In this document: positions 42,842 through 52,406 of the stretch, piece after piece
How the letters are laid out: each line of letters starts with the position of its first letter
Numbering within the stretch: the stretch's first letter is position 1
Source of the DNA: Rossellomorea vietnamensis
Lineage (GTDB): Bacteria > Bacillota > Bacilli > Bacillales > Bacillaceae_B
NCBI RefSeq assembly: GCF_008180615.1
Contig: NZ_VTEH01000002.1
Coordinates: 312,076-376,075, forward strand
Length of the DNA stretch: 64,000 nucleotides
Direction of reading: 5' to 3'
Position numbers and translations under genes: made by a program
Notes under the pieces: generated by a model
Seen by the model: only the letters and a program-made list of their open reading frames with translations
The model's database searches: none
What the model was told of the DNA's origin: nothing

Positions 42842-43264
42842 TTATTTATTCGGGAAAATGCGACCCAAAGACTCTTTCATTTCAGGTTTTACGTTAATTT
42901 TCGGCCGGGCAGCCTTTGCCATGCCCTCTGCCTCTTCAATCGAGTTTGCTTTCCCTAATGAAAGTAATGTCCCAATGGCTACTGTTCCGGTTCTGTTGCT
43001 GCCCCCTGCACAGTGAAAGTAAACCTTTTTCCCCTGTTCGTAGGCATCAACCACCATGTCTATAGATTTCCTGATGGATTCATCCTGGTGTTCAGCATCA
43101 TCCACGATAGGGCTGTGTGTTCTATCGTATTCAACTTCTGGTGCTTCGGCACGTAAATCAAAGATGACATCCGCCTTGCCATTTTCCAGGATTTCTTTGG
43201 CTCCATCAGCACCGCCGATATAAATGCGATCTGGGATTAATTCATGATAGTGTTGAGTTGTCAT
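42842..43264 (-). CDS. Dual-specificity/tyrosine phosphatase-like protein
   Basis: The 140-residue protein has the Cys-dependent phosphatase signature HCAGGSNRTG (HCxxGxxRTG) near residue 84, with an Asp-containing loop before it. It is cytoplasmic. ATG follows GGAGG. It lies downstream of the arsenic operon, about 160 bases from trxB with a weak hairpin between, so it may belong to it. The substrate is not known; family members of this type also act on phosphoinositides or as arsenate-reductase-like folds. Confidence 0.85.
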   Translation of the reverse strand: MTTQHYHELIPDRIYIGGADGAKEILENGKADVIFDLRAEAPEVEYDRTHSPIVDDAEHQDESIRKSIDMVVDAYEQGKKVYFHCAGGSNRTGTVAIGTLLSLGKANSIEEAEGMAKAARPKINVKPEMKESLGRIFPNK

Positions 43265-43300
43265 ACTTCCTCCGCCTTTTTAAAAGAGTGTTTAATATAG

Positions 43301-43337
43301 AAAGCTGCGTTTTGTACCCTTGAGGATGAGCAGCTTT
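43301..43337. terminator. Hairpin between trxB and phosphatase genes
   Basis: AAAGCTGC (43301-43308) pairs with GCAGCTTT (43330-43337) around a 21-base loop, with T-rich flanks. It may be a partial terminator at the end of the ars operon. Confidence 0.45.
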
Positions 43338-43425
43338 TTTCTTGCTAATTTACCAAGATAGCTCAGGCTAAATATGTGTTCATACTCATTGTTGAAAATG
43401 CAATATTCTTTTAGCAACCAGCCTC

Positions 43426-44373
43426 TTATAAAGATTTACTCCAATCCTGCACTCTGTTTCCTTCCAGGTATCTTTCCGTATCAAGTGCGGCCATACAGCC
43501 TGTCCCCGCTGCTGTGATCGCTTGGCGGTATTTGCTGTCCTGAACATCACCGCATGCAAAGACGCCGGGAATATTTGTTTCAGTCGTGCCTGGAACCACA
43601 TCGATATAGCCATTTGAATCCGTATCAATCTGGCCTTTTAAGAAGGAAGTGTTGGGTGAATGGCCTATTGCGACAAAGATTCCGTCTGTGTCGATCAGCT
43701 CTTCCATACCTGTTTCATTGTTTTTGACTTTCAAGCCTGTAACCTTCATTCCATCTGAGATGACTTCAAGAGGTGTCCTATTCAGGGACCAGGAAATTCT
43801 TTCGTTTTCTCTGGCACGGTCCTGCATTATTTTGGATGCCCTCAGTTCTTCGCGGCGGTTCACGATTATCACTTCTGATGCAAATTTCGTTAAGAAGCTT
43901 GCCTCTTCCATGGCCGAATCTCCGCCTCCGATGATGACGACTCTCTTTCCACGGTAGAAGAAACCATCACAGGTTGCACAAGTACTGACTCCGCGGCCGA
44001 TGTTTTCAGATTCTCCCGGAATGCCCAGCATTTTGGCTGAAGCCCCAGTGGACAAAATAAGTGATTCAGTCTGGATCTCACCCATTCCGCTGACCTTCAA
44101 GGTAAAAGGACGCTGCGATAAATCAACATCGGTTACCCAGCCTCTTTTAAACCGGGCACCAAATCTTTCCGCCTGGTTCCTCATATTGTCCATTAATTCC
44201 GGGCCCATTATACCATCTACAAATCCAGGAAAGTTCTCTACTTCTGTTGTTAATGTCAACTGCCCGCCCGGCTGATCTCCTTCTATAATAAGAGGTTCCA
44301 TATTCGCTCTTGCCAAATAAATCGCTGATGTCAGACCCGCAGGCCCAGTTCCTAAAATCACTACTTTTTCCAT
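43426..44373 (-). CDS. trxB: Thioredoxin reductase in the ars operon
   Basis: The 315-residue FAD enzyme has GTGPAGLTSAIYLARA at the N-terminus, the redox pair in CATCDGFF near residue 136, the NADPH motif GGGDSAMEEA and C-terminal GVFACGDVQD. It reduces thioredoxin, which in turn regenerates the thioredoxin-linked arsenate reductase encoded upstream. Its location 17 bases after arsA supports a dedicated role. The housekeeping trxB is expected elsewhere. Confidence 0.95.
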   Translation of the reverse strand: MEKVVILGTGPAGLTSAIYLARANMEPLIIEGDQPGGQLTLTTEVENFPGFVDGIMGPELMDNMRNQAERFGARFKRGWVTDVDLSQRPFTLKVSGMGEIQTESLILSTGASAKMLGIPGESENIGRGVSTCATCDGFFYRGKRVVIIGGGDSAMEEASFLTKFASEVIIVNRREELRASKIMQDRARENERISWSLNRTPLEVISDGMKVTGLKVKNNETGMEELIDTDGIFVAIGHSPNTSFLKGQIDTDSNGYIDVVPGTTETNIPGVFACGDVQDSKYRQAITAAGTGCMAALDTERYLEGNRVQDWSKSL

Positions 44374-44390
44374 ATCACATTTCCCCCATT

Positions 44391-46163
44391 TTACCGATTG
44401 ATGTATTTCGATACCTGTTCATGACCTGATTCGTCCTCATCCATAAACGGGACAATGGCACATTGTTCACTGTATTCTGAGGATACTTTCTTGATCCAGC
44501 CGGCTTCAGCTTTTGCTCTGCCTTTCAGTACTGGATCTGTTGTTTCTGTTGCGTGAAGGCTTTGGTTGATCAGCCACCATCTTGGCACGATGTTTGCACG
44601 CTTTAAGTCACTTTGCAGCCTGCCAGCTTCAAGCACAGGTGTTGCTTCTGCCAGCGTAACAATCACGACACCCGTTTCTTTCGGGTTGCGAAGCCGCGGC
44701 AGCAGTGTTTTTACACTTTGGGGAATTTCGCCAGTGGAACGCGCCAATTCTTTATGGTAAGACTGAGCAGCATCCAGGAGAAGTAAAGTGTGACCTGAAG
44801 GCGCGGTATCGATGACAACAATTTCTTCTTCCGATTTCGCCACCACTTCTGCAAATGCACGGAAAACAGCGATTTCTTCTGTGCAAGGAGAGTTCAAATC
44901 TTCTTCGATATAGGCCATGGCCTCTTCATCCAGGCCATCACTTACATTCGACAGTACTTCTGACTTATAGGCGTCCACCTCAGCTTTTGGGTCGATTCGG
45001 CTGATTGTCAGGTTGTCCTTCGTCTGGCTCCCCTTAAACATATATTCAAGATGTGCTGCAGGATCTGTTGTCGTCAACTGTACTTTATGTCCCTTCTCAA
45101 CCAGTCCTATGGCTATCGCGGAAGCCATTGTAGTTTTTCCTACCCCGCCTTTACCCATCGTAAAAATGACCCTGGTGTTGGAGTTTGAGAAATCTTCAAT
45201 GATAGCTCCGAGCCCCGGCAGGCTTACTTTCTCCAGTTGACTTTCCGTGTCTGCTTCATCGATGACCATTCCTTTGAATAAGTTTCGCAGGCTGTTAAGG
45301 CCAGTCAGTGAATAAGAAACGAATGGCAGGGAGTGAGTATCGAGCTGTTTCAAGTCTTCCGGAATCCCCTTTAGAGCTCTTTGCTGCCTGGCATGTAATG
45401 AAGAGGAAGCCTTATCTTCCGAAATATGTGATTGCAGCAGTCCATTCATGACAAGCTTCTGGTTGATGATCCCAATCTCTTTTAACTCCCGTGACGCACG
45501 GCTTGCTTCCAGCAGGGAGGATTCATCCGGCCTTGCCACAAGGTAGAGAGTCGTTTGCGCTGGATCTGCAAGTGCCTTCATCGTTGTGGAGTAGGCCTGC
45601 TTCTTTTCTGATAATCCCGATAAAGGACCCAGGCAAGAAGCTCCATGAGTACTTTCCTCAAGAAAGCCGCTCCAGGCTGTTGGAAGCTGAAGAAGCCTCA
45701 ATGTATGTCCTGTCGGGGCTGTATCAAAAATGATATGCTCATAAGAATCGACAAGGGATGTATCACTTAATAAGTTAGTGAATTCATCAAAGGCCGCAAT
45801 TTCAACTGTACACGCTCCGGACATCTGCTCTTCCATCGTTGAAACAACAGACTCCGGCAGTTTCCCGCGGTACGGTCCGATGACCTTCTCACGATAAGCG
45901 CGGGCCGCTTCTTCAGGATCCAGATTACAGGCAGACAGGTTGGCCACCCCCGGTATTGGCATCGGTGTGTTGGTCAGTTCCACTTCGAGCACATCCTGAA
46001 GATTCGAAGCGGGATCGGTGCTCACTAGCAGAACCGGCTTTCCTTCATCTGCCAATCTTAAAGCGGAAGCGCAGGCAGTGGAAGTTTTTCCAACTCCGCC
46101 TTTACCTGTGAAGAATAAAAATTTTGTGTTGGCAATTGTTCTGGTATCGAATGGTTGAAACAA
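44391..46163 (-). CDS. arsA: Arsenite-pump ATPase ArsA
   Basis: The 590-residue protein has two homologous ATPase halves, with P-loops GKGGVGKTS near residue 20 and GKGGVGKTT near 337. The metalloid-binding cysteines are in MSGACTVEIAAF, GASCLGP and LNSPCTEEIAVF. It energises ArsB for As(III)/Sb(III) export. TTG 46161-46163 is the start, behind AAAGGA. It sits in the order arsD-arsA, so the metallochaperone is made just before it. Confidence 0.96.
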   Translation of the reverse strand: MFQPFDTRTIANTKFLFFTGKGGVGKTSTACASALRLADEGKPVLLVSTDPASNLQDVLEVELTNTPMPIPGVANLSACNLDPEEAARAYREKVIGPYRGKLPESVVSTMEEQMSGACTVEIAAFDEFTNLLSDTSLVDSYEHIIFDTAPTGHTLRLLQLPTAWSGFLEESTHGASCLGPLSGLSEKKQAYSTTMKALADPAQTTLYLVARPDESSLLEASRASRELKEIGIINQKLVMNGLLQSHISEDKASSSLHARQQRALKGIPEDLKQLDTHSLPFVSYSLTGLNSLRNLFKGMVIDEADTESQLEKVSLPGLGAIIEDFSNSNTRVIFTMGKGGVGKTTMASAIAIGLVEKGHKVQLTTTDPAAHLEYMFKGSQTKDNLTISRIDPKAEVDAYKSEVLSNVSDGLDEEAMAYIEEDLNSPCTEEIAVFRAFAEVVAKSEEEIVVIDTAPSGHTLLLLDAAQSYHKELARSTGEIPQSVKTLLPRLRNPKETGVVIVTLAEATPVLEAGRLQSDLKRANIVPRWWLINQSLHATETTDPVLKGRAKAEAGWIKKVSSEYSEQCAIVPFMDEDESGHEQVSKYINR

Positions 46164-46178
46164 GAGCGTTCATCCTTT

Positions 46179-46532
46179 CTAATTCAAATCAAGTTTAATT
46201 TTAGGTTTTTTCTCTGTTAGTTCTTCCGGCTTAATTCCACACCATTGGGCAAGCTCACTGTTGGAAGGATACTCTCCGACCTTCACTAACTCACCGTTAA
46301 CTAGGACGGCAGGAAGGGAGTCTGGACCTTTTTCATGAAGCAATTTATTAATTTCTTTATGGTCCACAAAAGCAGAAGGATCGCTGGCAAGGTTGAACCG
46401 TTTAATGTCAAAGCCTTTTTTTTCTAAAAGAAATACTGCTGAAGCCATCCTTGTTAATTCCGGGTCAACGCTCGGTCCGCAAACACCAGTCGGACAACAT
46501 AAGGCAGGATCAAAAATATCAATTTTGTTCAT
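46179..46532 (-). CDS. arsD: Arsenic metallochaperone ArsD
   Basis: The 117-residue protein has the As(III)-binding cysteines C12, C13 and C18 in DPALCCPTGVCGPSVD. It hands As(III) to ArsA and may weakly repress. The start follows AAGGAG. It is 16 bases from arsA and behind a perfect ArsR-like palindrome in the arsC-arsD gap. Confidence 0.95.
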   Translation of the reverse strand: MNKIDIFDPALCCPTGVCGPSVDPELTRMASAVFLLEKKGFDIKRFNLASDPSAFVDHKEINKLLHEKGPDSLPAVLVNGELVKVGEYPSNSELAQWCGIKPEELTEKKPKIKLDLN

Positions 46533-46555
46533 CTCTCATGCTCCTTTACAATCAA

Positions 46556-46571
46556 ATAAGCATATGCTTAT
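46556..46571. promoter_or_regulatory. ArsR-like operator before arsD
   Basis: ATAAGCATATGCTTAT is a perfect 16-bp palindrome. Its half-site (GCTTAT followed by AT) recurs twice upstream of arsR (48872 and 48889). It may control an internal arsD-arsA-trxB promoter. Confidence 0.55.
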
Positions 46572-46620
46572 ATGTTATTTTTGAGAAAAGCCAAGAGATA
46601 AAGTCCCTTGGCTGTCTATT

Positions 46621-47040
46621 TTATTTTCCAGTTTGTGCAAATGTATGGATGCGCTCGCCAATTTCATCTCTGACGCGCTGGAAGAAAGCCCATTTCTCTT
46701 CTTCGCTTCCTTGCGCTTTTGCAGGGTCATCAAAGCCCCAGTGCTCACGTTTAACATGAGGAGGTGTCATCGGGCATTTATCTGCTGCATCTCCACAAAG
46801 GGTAACAACTAAATCAGCATTGTTCAAGATTTCCGGGTCAATGATATCAGAAGTTTGATTGGAGATATCAATTCCTGCTTCGTTCATTGCTTTGACAGCA
46901 TTCGGGTTCAAACCATGTGCTTCAATTCCTGCGCTGTAGACGTTCCAGTCGTCACCTAAGTGTTTTTTAGCCCAGCCTTCAGCCATTTGGCTTCGGCAAG
47001 AGTTACCTGTGCATAAGAAGTAGAGTGTTTTTTTTGACAT
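46621..47040 (-). CDS. arsC: Thioredoxin-type arsenate reductase
   Basis: The 139-residue protein has the LMW-phosphatase-like loop with Cys10 and Cys15 ([15 protein letters not shown]), and the redox cysteines Cys82 and Cys89 in [11 protein letters not shown]. It reduces As(V) to As(III), which is then pumped by ArsAB. The start ATG has AAGGAG upstream. Confidence 0.96.
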   Translation of the reverse strand: MSKKTLYFLCTGNSCRSQMAEGWAKKHLGDDWNVYSAGIEAHGLNPNAVKAMNEAGIDISNQTSDIIDPEILNNADLVVTLCGDAADKCPMTPPHVKREHWGFDDPAKAQGSEEEKWAFFQRVRDEIGERIHTFAQTGK

Positions 47041-47093
47041 GATAATTAGTCTCCTTTGAATGTAATAATTTTTTTATGATTTTTACAGGTTTT

Positions 47094-48389
47094 TTATATA
47101 ATCAGCAGCCAAATATAAAGGCCGACTAATGTGATGAACAGGGTTGGAACGGTTAAGATAATACCGGTTTTAAAGTACGTTCCCCAGGAAATCTTCACGC
47201 CCTTCAGGGATAGTACATGCAGCCAAAGCAGGGTTGCAAGGGAACCGATTGGTGTAATTTTCGGACCAAGGTCTGATCCGATGATATTTGCATAAATCAA
47301 GGCTTCCCGGACGACTCCGGTTGTATCCGTCTCCGCGATGGCAAGAGCATCAATCATAACGGTTGGCATATTATTCATCACTGATGACAGGATGGCCGCG
47401 ATGAATCCCATACCGATGGTTGCTGCGAACAATCCCTGGTCCGCCGTCACCTGAATGAGGTCTGCCAGGACATTGGTCAAGCCCACGTTACGCAGTCCAT
47501 AAACAACTACATACATTCCGATAGAGAAGAAAACAATTGCCCATGGTGCTCCTTTCACGACCGTCCTTGTGTCGACGGCTGAACTTCTTCTCGCCATCAA
47601 CAGGAAGAAAATCGCTACGATGCCTGCTATGAATGAAACAGGAACACCGATGAATTCACTCGCAAAATAGCCCACTAATAGTATTCCCAAAACAATCCAT
47701 GATAACTTGAACATCTTATGGTCCTGGATGGCTTCCTCTGGCTTTTTCAATTGCGAAAGATCATAATTGGAAGGAATGCTTTTTCTAAAAAATAAGTATA
47801 AAACAAGAATACTGGCAACCAATGAGAACAAGTTCGGCACAATCATCCTTGAGGCAAATTCAACGAATCCGATGTCGAAAAAGTCTGCTGAGACGATGTT
47901 CACCAAGTTACTCACAACGAGTGGAAGCGATGTAGTATCCGCAATGAATCCACTGGCAATAATGAAAGGAAAAATCATTTTTTCATTAAAGTTCAAGTTT
48001 CTGACCATCGCTAATACGATGGGTGTTAAAATCAGGGCCGCTCCATCATTTGCGAAAAAGGCAGCGACCAAAGCTCCCAAAATAGATACATAAACAAACA
48101 TCCTGACTCCATTTCCCTTTGCAGCCCTTGCCATGTGCAGGGCTGCCCACTCAAAGAAGCCAATTTCATCTAAAATCAGAGAAATTATAATAATGGCGAT
48201 AAAAGCTAAAGTGGCATTCCAGACGATGGATGTAACGTCAATAACATCATTGAAATCGACTACTCCCACAATAAGAGCCAGTATAGCTCCTCCGCATGCC
48301 GACCACCCAATGGATAACCCTTTAGGCTGCCAGATGACTAAGATGAGGGTGATCAGGAAAATCACCGATGCTAAAATAATCTGCGTCAA
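47094..48389 (-). CDS. arsB: Arsenite efflux membrane protein ArsB
   Basis: The 431-residue protein has about 11-12 membrane helices and ArsB sequence ([31 protein letters not shown]). It exports As(III) and pairs with ArsA here. TTG 48387-48389 follows AAGGAGGA. It lies 15 bases after arsR. Confidence 0.96.
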   Translation of the reverse strand: MTQIILASVIFLITLILVIWQPKGLSIGWSACGGAILALIVGVVDFNDVIDVTSIVWNATLAFIAIIIISLILDEIGFFEWAALHMARAAKGNGVRMFVYVSILGALVAAFFANDGAALILTPIVLAMVRNLNFNEKMIFPFIIASGFIADTTSLPLVVSNLVNIVSADFFDIGFVEFASRMIVPNLFSLVASILVLYLFFRKSIPSNYDLSQLKKPEEAIQDHKMFKLSWIVLGILLVGYFASEFIGVPVSFIAGIVAIFFLLMARRSSAVDTRTVVKGAPWAIVFFSIGMYVVVYGLRNVGLTNVLADLIQVTADQGLFAATIGMGFIAAILSSVMNNMPTVMIDALAIAETDTTGVVREALIYANIIGSDLGPKITPIGSLATLLWLHVLSLKGVKISWGTYFKTGIILTVPTLFITLVGLYIWLLII

Positions 48390-48404
48390 GATTCTTCCTC
48401 CTTT

Positions 48405-48749
48405 TTACTCACATGAAATTCTCAATCCTTGTTTCTCTAATTCTTTCAATCTGAATCCCTGGTCCGGAAGCTGATCGAGCAGGCTCTGCACCAAAGGGTA
48501 GAATTCACTGTTCTTATTCAATGAATAAATAATCCACTGACCTCTTCGTGATTCACTCACCAATCCTGCATCCTTCAGCTTACGCACATGCTGGCTGATG
48601 GCCGGCTGGCTCGTTTTGAAAATTTCCACGAACTCACACACACAGCAATCATGATGGTCCAGGATTTTCACCATCGTTAGTCTTGTTTTATCGCCAAGCA
48701 ATTTCAAGACAGCAGCAGCCTTTTCTAATTGAATCATGACAGCAGGCAT
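48405..48749 (-). CDS. arsR: ArsR-family arsenic-responsive repressor
   Basis: The 114-residue winged-helix repressor has the metalloid motif DCCVCEFV in the DNA-recognition helix region and SQPAISQHVRKLKDAGLV as the recognition helix. I use ATG 48747-48749, with GGTGG seven bases upstream. It is the first gene of the arsRBCDA-trxB operon and probably represses it. Confidence 0.94.
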   Translation of the reverse strand: MPAVMIQLEKAAAVLKLLGDKTRLTMVKILDHHDCCVCEFVEIFKTSQPAISQHVRKLKDAGLVSESRRGQWIIYSLNKNSEFYPLVQSLLDQLPDQGFRLKELEKQGLRISCE

Positions 48750-48870
48750 TTCATAACCACCTTCCATTTTAATAATAATCAAATAATGATTTACCTATAA
48801 GCTTGCGTGATGTTAATATTTTTAGTGTCTCAACGAGTAAAGTCATTTATTCGTTTGATATATAACGTTC

Positions 48871-48897
48871 TGCTTATATAATAATACGCTTATATAT
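48871..48897. promoter_or_regulatory. Candidate ArsR operator before arsR
   Basis: GCTTATATA occurs at 48872-48880 and again at 48889-48897, 17 bases apart. It shares the GCTTATAT half-site with the palindrome before arsD. An imperfect AATCA/TGATT repeat is nearer the gene (about 48779-48793). Confidence 0.45.
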
Positions 48898-49084
48898 TAA
48901 TTTCAAGGATGGAATTGTAAAGGTTTTGTTAAGACGGTGAGTATCTTGTTTTTTAAAAATATTTTCTTATGTAGAATGCAGGTTATTTTGATGCCATGTG
49001 GGAGACTCTAATCATTCATGGCTTGTTTTACTTTTGGGACGGATCTTTTCTTTATACTGCATTGTTTTCAAGAATCTTATTTTT

Positions 49085-49735
49085 GATGCTGTTAAAAACC
49101 CCTTTTTCCCCCAACATCTTTTGAATCTGAGCACTTGAGGCTGATTAAAACTCCTTTATAACCCATCATCTTCAGAATCTGGTTATTTGATGCTGTTTAA
49201 CACTCCTTTTTACCCCATCATCTTTAGAATCTGAGCACTTGATGCTGTTTTAAACTCCTTTTTACCTCATCTTCTTCTAAATATGAGCATTTGATGCTGG
49301 TTAAAACTCCTTTTTAACCCATCTTCTTTTGAATCTGAGCCTTTGATGCTGTTAAAAATGCTTTTATAACTCATCATCTTCTGAATCTGAGCACTTGATG
49401 CTGTTTAAAACTCCTTTTTACCCCATCACCTTCTGAATCTGAGCATTTGATGCTGTTTAAAACTCCTTTTTACCCCATCATCTTCAGAATCTGAGTATTT
49501 GATGCTGTTTAAAGCCCCCTTATACCCCATCATCTTCGGAATCTGAGCATTTGATGCTGTTTAAAGCCCCCTTATACCCCATCATCTTCAGAATCTGAGC
49601 ATTTGATGCTGGTTAAAGCTCCCTTATACCCCATCATCTTTAGAATCTGAGCATTTGATGCTGGTTAAAGTCCCTTTATACCTCATCATCTTTTAGAATT
49701 GGAGCATTTGATGCTGTTAACCACTCCTTCTATAT
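49085..49735. repeat. 52-bp tandem array D (13 units)
   Basis: GATGCTG-like starts fall at 49085, 49137, 49189, 49241, 49293, 49345, 49397, 49449, 49501, 49553, 49605, 49657 and 49710, an exact 52-base period until the last (53). CATCATC pairs with the following GATGCTG (6 of 7). Smaller inverted repeats (TCAG/CTGA, AGCAT/ATGCT) lie between. It fills the gap between arsR and the SE1832-like gene. Confidence 0.96.
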
Positions 49736-49756
49736 TATGAAATCCCACTTTACGAT

Positions 49757-49797
49757 CATAAAAAAAGAGAACGAAATCCTAAGTGATTTCATCCTCT
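49757..49797 (-). terminator. Terminator after the SE1832-like gene
   Basis: GAAATC/GATTTC with outer AGAG/CTCT arms is followed on the minus strand by a T run. Confidence 0.75.
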
Positions 49798-49834
49798 ACT
49801 CTATTTATGTACTCCCTTGACCCCAAGATTTCTA

Positions 49835-50011
49835 TTATAGCTCTGAAAGCTGTTTGTTGAGCTCGGCCAATTCGTTTTCCAGCTGCTCTAATCGTTCTTC
49901 TGATTTTTTAGTGTTTCCTCCGACTGAATCCACTTTTTCCATATCTGCCTGGATACGGACATAATCAGCCTTTACCTCGGTGATTTTATATTCCAGCTCT
50001 CTTTTTGTCAT
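49835..50011 (-). CDS. SE1832-family small coiled-coil protein
   Basis: The 58-residue protein reads TKRELEYKITEVKADYVRIQ and LEQLENELAELNKQLSEL, the short acidic coiled coil of the SE1832 family. Its function is unknown. ATG 50009-50011 follows AGGGG by ten bases, so a frame seven codons longer is not used. Confidence 0.85.
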   Translation of the reverse strand: MTKRELEYKITEVKADYVRIQADMEKVDSVGGNTKKSEERLEQLENELAELNKQLSEL

Positions 50012-50264
50012 GTTTTTGCAACCCCTTTTCATGTGATAGTAATCCCTGATGCTTTCAGTATATACAATAGAAAAATACTTTTGCTAGAGATATGGTTTGT
50101 TTTGTGGGGATTGTTTTGGCACAGTGACTTGGTAGTGTTTCTCAACACATGCGTACTGGAGAGACTCTTTGCCGGGTTTCTATGATCCAGCTCCCAAGAA
50201 ACACTTCTACACAATATGCTCCTAACAAGTGTTCATTTAGCAGAAATCTGCAGCTAGTAAGACT
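50012..50264. other. Intergenic stretch without recognised gene
   Basis: AT-rich sequence upstream of the SE1832-like gene. No supported frame or structured RNA is seen. Confidence 0.5.
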
Positions 50265-50306
50265 TACAATAAAAGAAAAAAAGATGCTTCCGAAAAGGAA
50301 TGCATC
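50265..50306 (-). terminator. Terminator of the kdp operon
   Basis: GATGCTTCC (50283-50291) pairs with GGAATGCATC (one bulge, to 50306), followed on the minus strand by TTTTTTTCTTTTATT. Confidence 0.88.
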
Positions 50307-50357
50307 CGCGTAACATTTAATCACTTATTCTTTAACCTGATCAACTTTTGTCAGCAG

Positions 50358-50789
50358 TCAAAAACTGTTTCTTTCACTGCCCGACTGATTCAGCATCCCT
50401 TTAAAACAGTATTCGATGATTTCTCTGCGGCGGATGATTCCGATAAAGCGCTCTTGGTCGTCAACTACAGGCACAAAATTCTGTTCCAGTGATTTGGCTA
50501 TAATGTCTTCCATCTCGGCATCAATATGAATGGGATCATTCGATTTATGCAGAGGAATGTCAGAAAGCATCACCTTGCTCGTGCTTTCAAATGAAAGCCC
50601 AGGGGTGTTTTTTATCTTCCATAATAAGTCCCCTTCCGTCAATGTGCCTGCATATTTTCCATTTAGATCGACTAACGGAACGGAAGTGTAGCGGTGGTAC
50701 TCCATCTTTTCAAGCGCCTGCCTCATTGTAGATTCATATTTTATGAAGGCGACTTCCCTTTTTGGAACTAAAAAAAATGCTATGTTCAA
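50358..50789 (-). CDS. CBS-domain protein of the kdp operon
   Basis: The 143-residue protein has two CBS motifs (about 5-60, YHRYTSVPLVDLNGKYAGTL; about 75-130, NFVPVVDDQERFIGIIRRRE), a pair that usually binds adenine nucleotides. TTG 50787-50789 follows AGGAGG by six bases, and 14 bases separate it from kdpD. It is the last gene of the operon, so a nucleotide or c-di-AMP sensing role in K+ control is plausible but inferred. Confidence 0.85.
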   Translation of the reverse strand: MNIAFFLVPKREVAFIKYESTMRQALEKMEYHRYTSVPLVDLNGKYAGTLTEGDLLWKIKNTPGLSFESTSKVMLSDIPLHKSNDPIHIDAEMEDIIAKSLEQNFVPVVDDQERFIGIIRRREIIEYCFKGMLNQSGSERNSF

Positions 50790-50803
50790 GTGAATCCTCC
50801 TAG

Positions 50804-51951
50804 TTATCTGCCATCCGCCACGATATGGATATCGATGTTGGATGTTTCTCTCATAATCATGTTAACGATGGATCCTTTTCGTATTTCTTCCCACCGGGTC
50901 CTGGCTGACTGGCCCAGCAGGATCTGCGTGACTTTATATTTATTGGCCACATCAATGATGACCTGGGCCGGCTTTCTGTTTTGTTTTTCCTCAAAAATCA
51001 ATTTGGCATTGAATTGCTGTGCAAGCATTTTCCATTCATTTTTTTTTGTTCTTTTACAGAACTGGCTTCAGACAGTTTCTCTGAGGTTACATTCAAAATA
51101 TATAATTCTGCTTTTAACCTATGCGCCATCCTCCAGCCTCTTCTTATTAGCTTCTCGGCTGTTGGCCCATAGTGTACACATACAAGGATTTTCTCATGTA
51201 CGCCATAAGGCCCGTTCATCATGTCACCGCTGATTTGTTCAATCCTCTCATCCACATCATTGGCAATTTCCCTTAAGGCCAGTTCACGAAGAGCCGATAA
51301 ATTAGCCTTCGTGAAAAAATGCGACAAACTCTGGGCAATCTTTTCAGCTGCATAAATCTTTCCGTCACTCAGCCGCTTTCTTAGGGTTTCAGGAGTTATA
51401 TCGATTAGTTGAATTTCATGAGCTTTTTGTACGAAGGTGTCTGGCACTCTTTCTCTGACTTTTACTCCTGTGATTTGCTGGACAATATCATTGACACTTT
51501 CAAGATGCTGGATGTTCACTGCGGATAAAACATCTATTCCAGCATCCAGTATCATCGAAACATCCATATATCTTTTGGGGTTGGCCGAACCCGTAATATT
51601 AGTATGAGCAAGTTCATCAATAATCACGATTTCTGGAGATCTTTCAATAATGCCTTCCACATTCACTTCTTGAAATTGCTTCCCTTTATAGGTGATCACG
51701 TTTAAAGGAACCTGTTCTAAATCTTTGATTTGAGCCTCCGTATCTGCACGGCCGTGAGTCTCGATAAATCCGATTACCACATCGTTTCCTTCTAGTCTAA
51801 GGTCAATGGCATCCTGCAGCATTTTGTAGGATTTTCCTACTCCCGGTGCTGCACCTACATATAATTTCAGCTTTCCTCTTTCTGATTCAGAAATTTCATT
51901 AAGGATTTCTTCCGGTGTTTTTCTTCTAAAATAAGGGTGGTTCTTTTCCAA
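50804..51951 (-). CDS. kdpD: KdpD N-terminal form (KdpD + USP domain), frameshifted at a run of nine A
   Basis: The frame from TTG 51951 encodes the KdpD sensor domain with Walker A AAPGVGKSYKML, IETHGRADT and the Walker B IVIIDELAHTN, then the start of a universal-stress-protein domain. At nine A on the coding strand (51039-51047) the frame shifts. The rest of the USP domain (MLAQQFNAKL to SNIDIHIVADGR) continues in another frame to 50804. Removing one A restores about 380 residues without a histidine-kinase core, like the short KdpD of other Bacillus kdp operons. It may be a sequencing slip, a mutation, or a slippage site. Confidence 0.85.
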
Positions 51952-51953
51952 GC

Positions 51954-52340
51954 TTAATCACCCCGGACATTGAAACCTATGAGAATCGGTTCTTCTTTAA
52001 TTGCCGTTGGCGCATTCTCAAAAATGATACCTACTCTGACATAGTAGGACATATGGGCAGGCAGGTCGTGTGGAATCGTCATATTAAATGGTATTTCCGT
52101 TCTTTCTTGACGTGTGCATTCTTTTGAACAAAGGACATGCCGGTCATTGAATACACTTGTATTCGATTGATCTTTACCAATCAATTCAACTTCATAGCCT
52201 TTTACTTTTTCTTTTTTGAGATGAGTGCCGATGGTCATTACACCACTAACTCGTTCTCCCAAGTTCCAACTTTTATTTTCAATCGCAAGACTTAGCTGCG
52301 CATGTTTTGTTTTCATCCTAAAGATATTTTCACCAATCAT
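51954..52340 (-). CDS. Arrestin-like small protein of the kdp operon
   Basis: The 128-residue beta-rich protein has an arrestin/Spo0M-like pattern (SLAIENKSWNLGERVSG, KGYEVELIGKD, IPFNMTIPHDLPAHMSYYVRV). No enzyme motif is visible. It sits between kdpC and kdpD, and its stop overlaps the kdpD ribosome site, so it is co-translated with that gene. A role as an adaptor in K+ uptake is inference. Confidence 0.72.
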   Translation of the reverse strand: MIGENIFRMKTKHAQLSLAIENKSWNLGERVSGVMTIGTHLKKEKVKGYEVELIGKDQSNTSVFNDRHVLCSKECTRQERTEIPFNMTIPHDLPAHMSYYVRVGIIFENAPTAIKEEPILIGFNVRGD

Positions 52341-52406
52341 TTCATTTCCTCCTTATGAACATGCAAGGGACCCTATCCAAATAAGAGGATAGGGGCTCAC
52401 TGCTGA

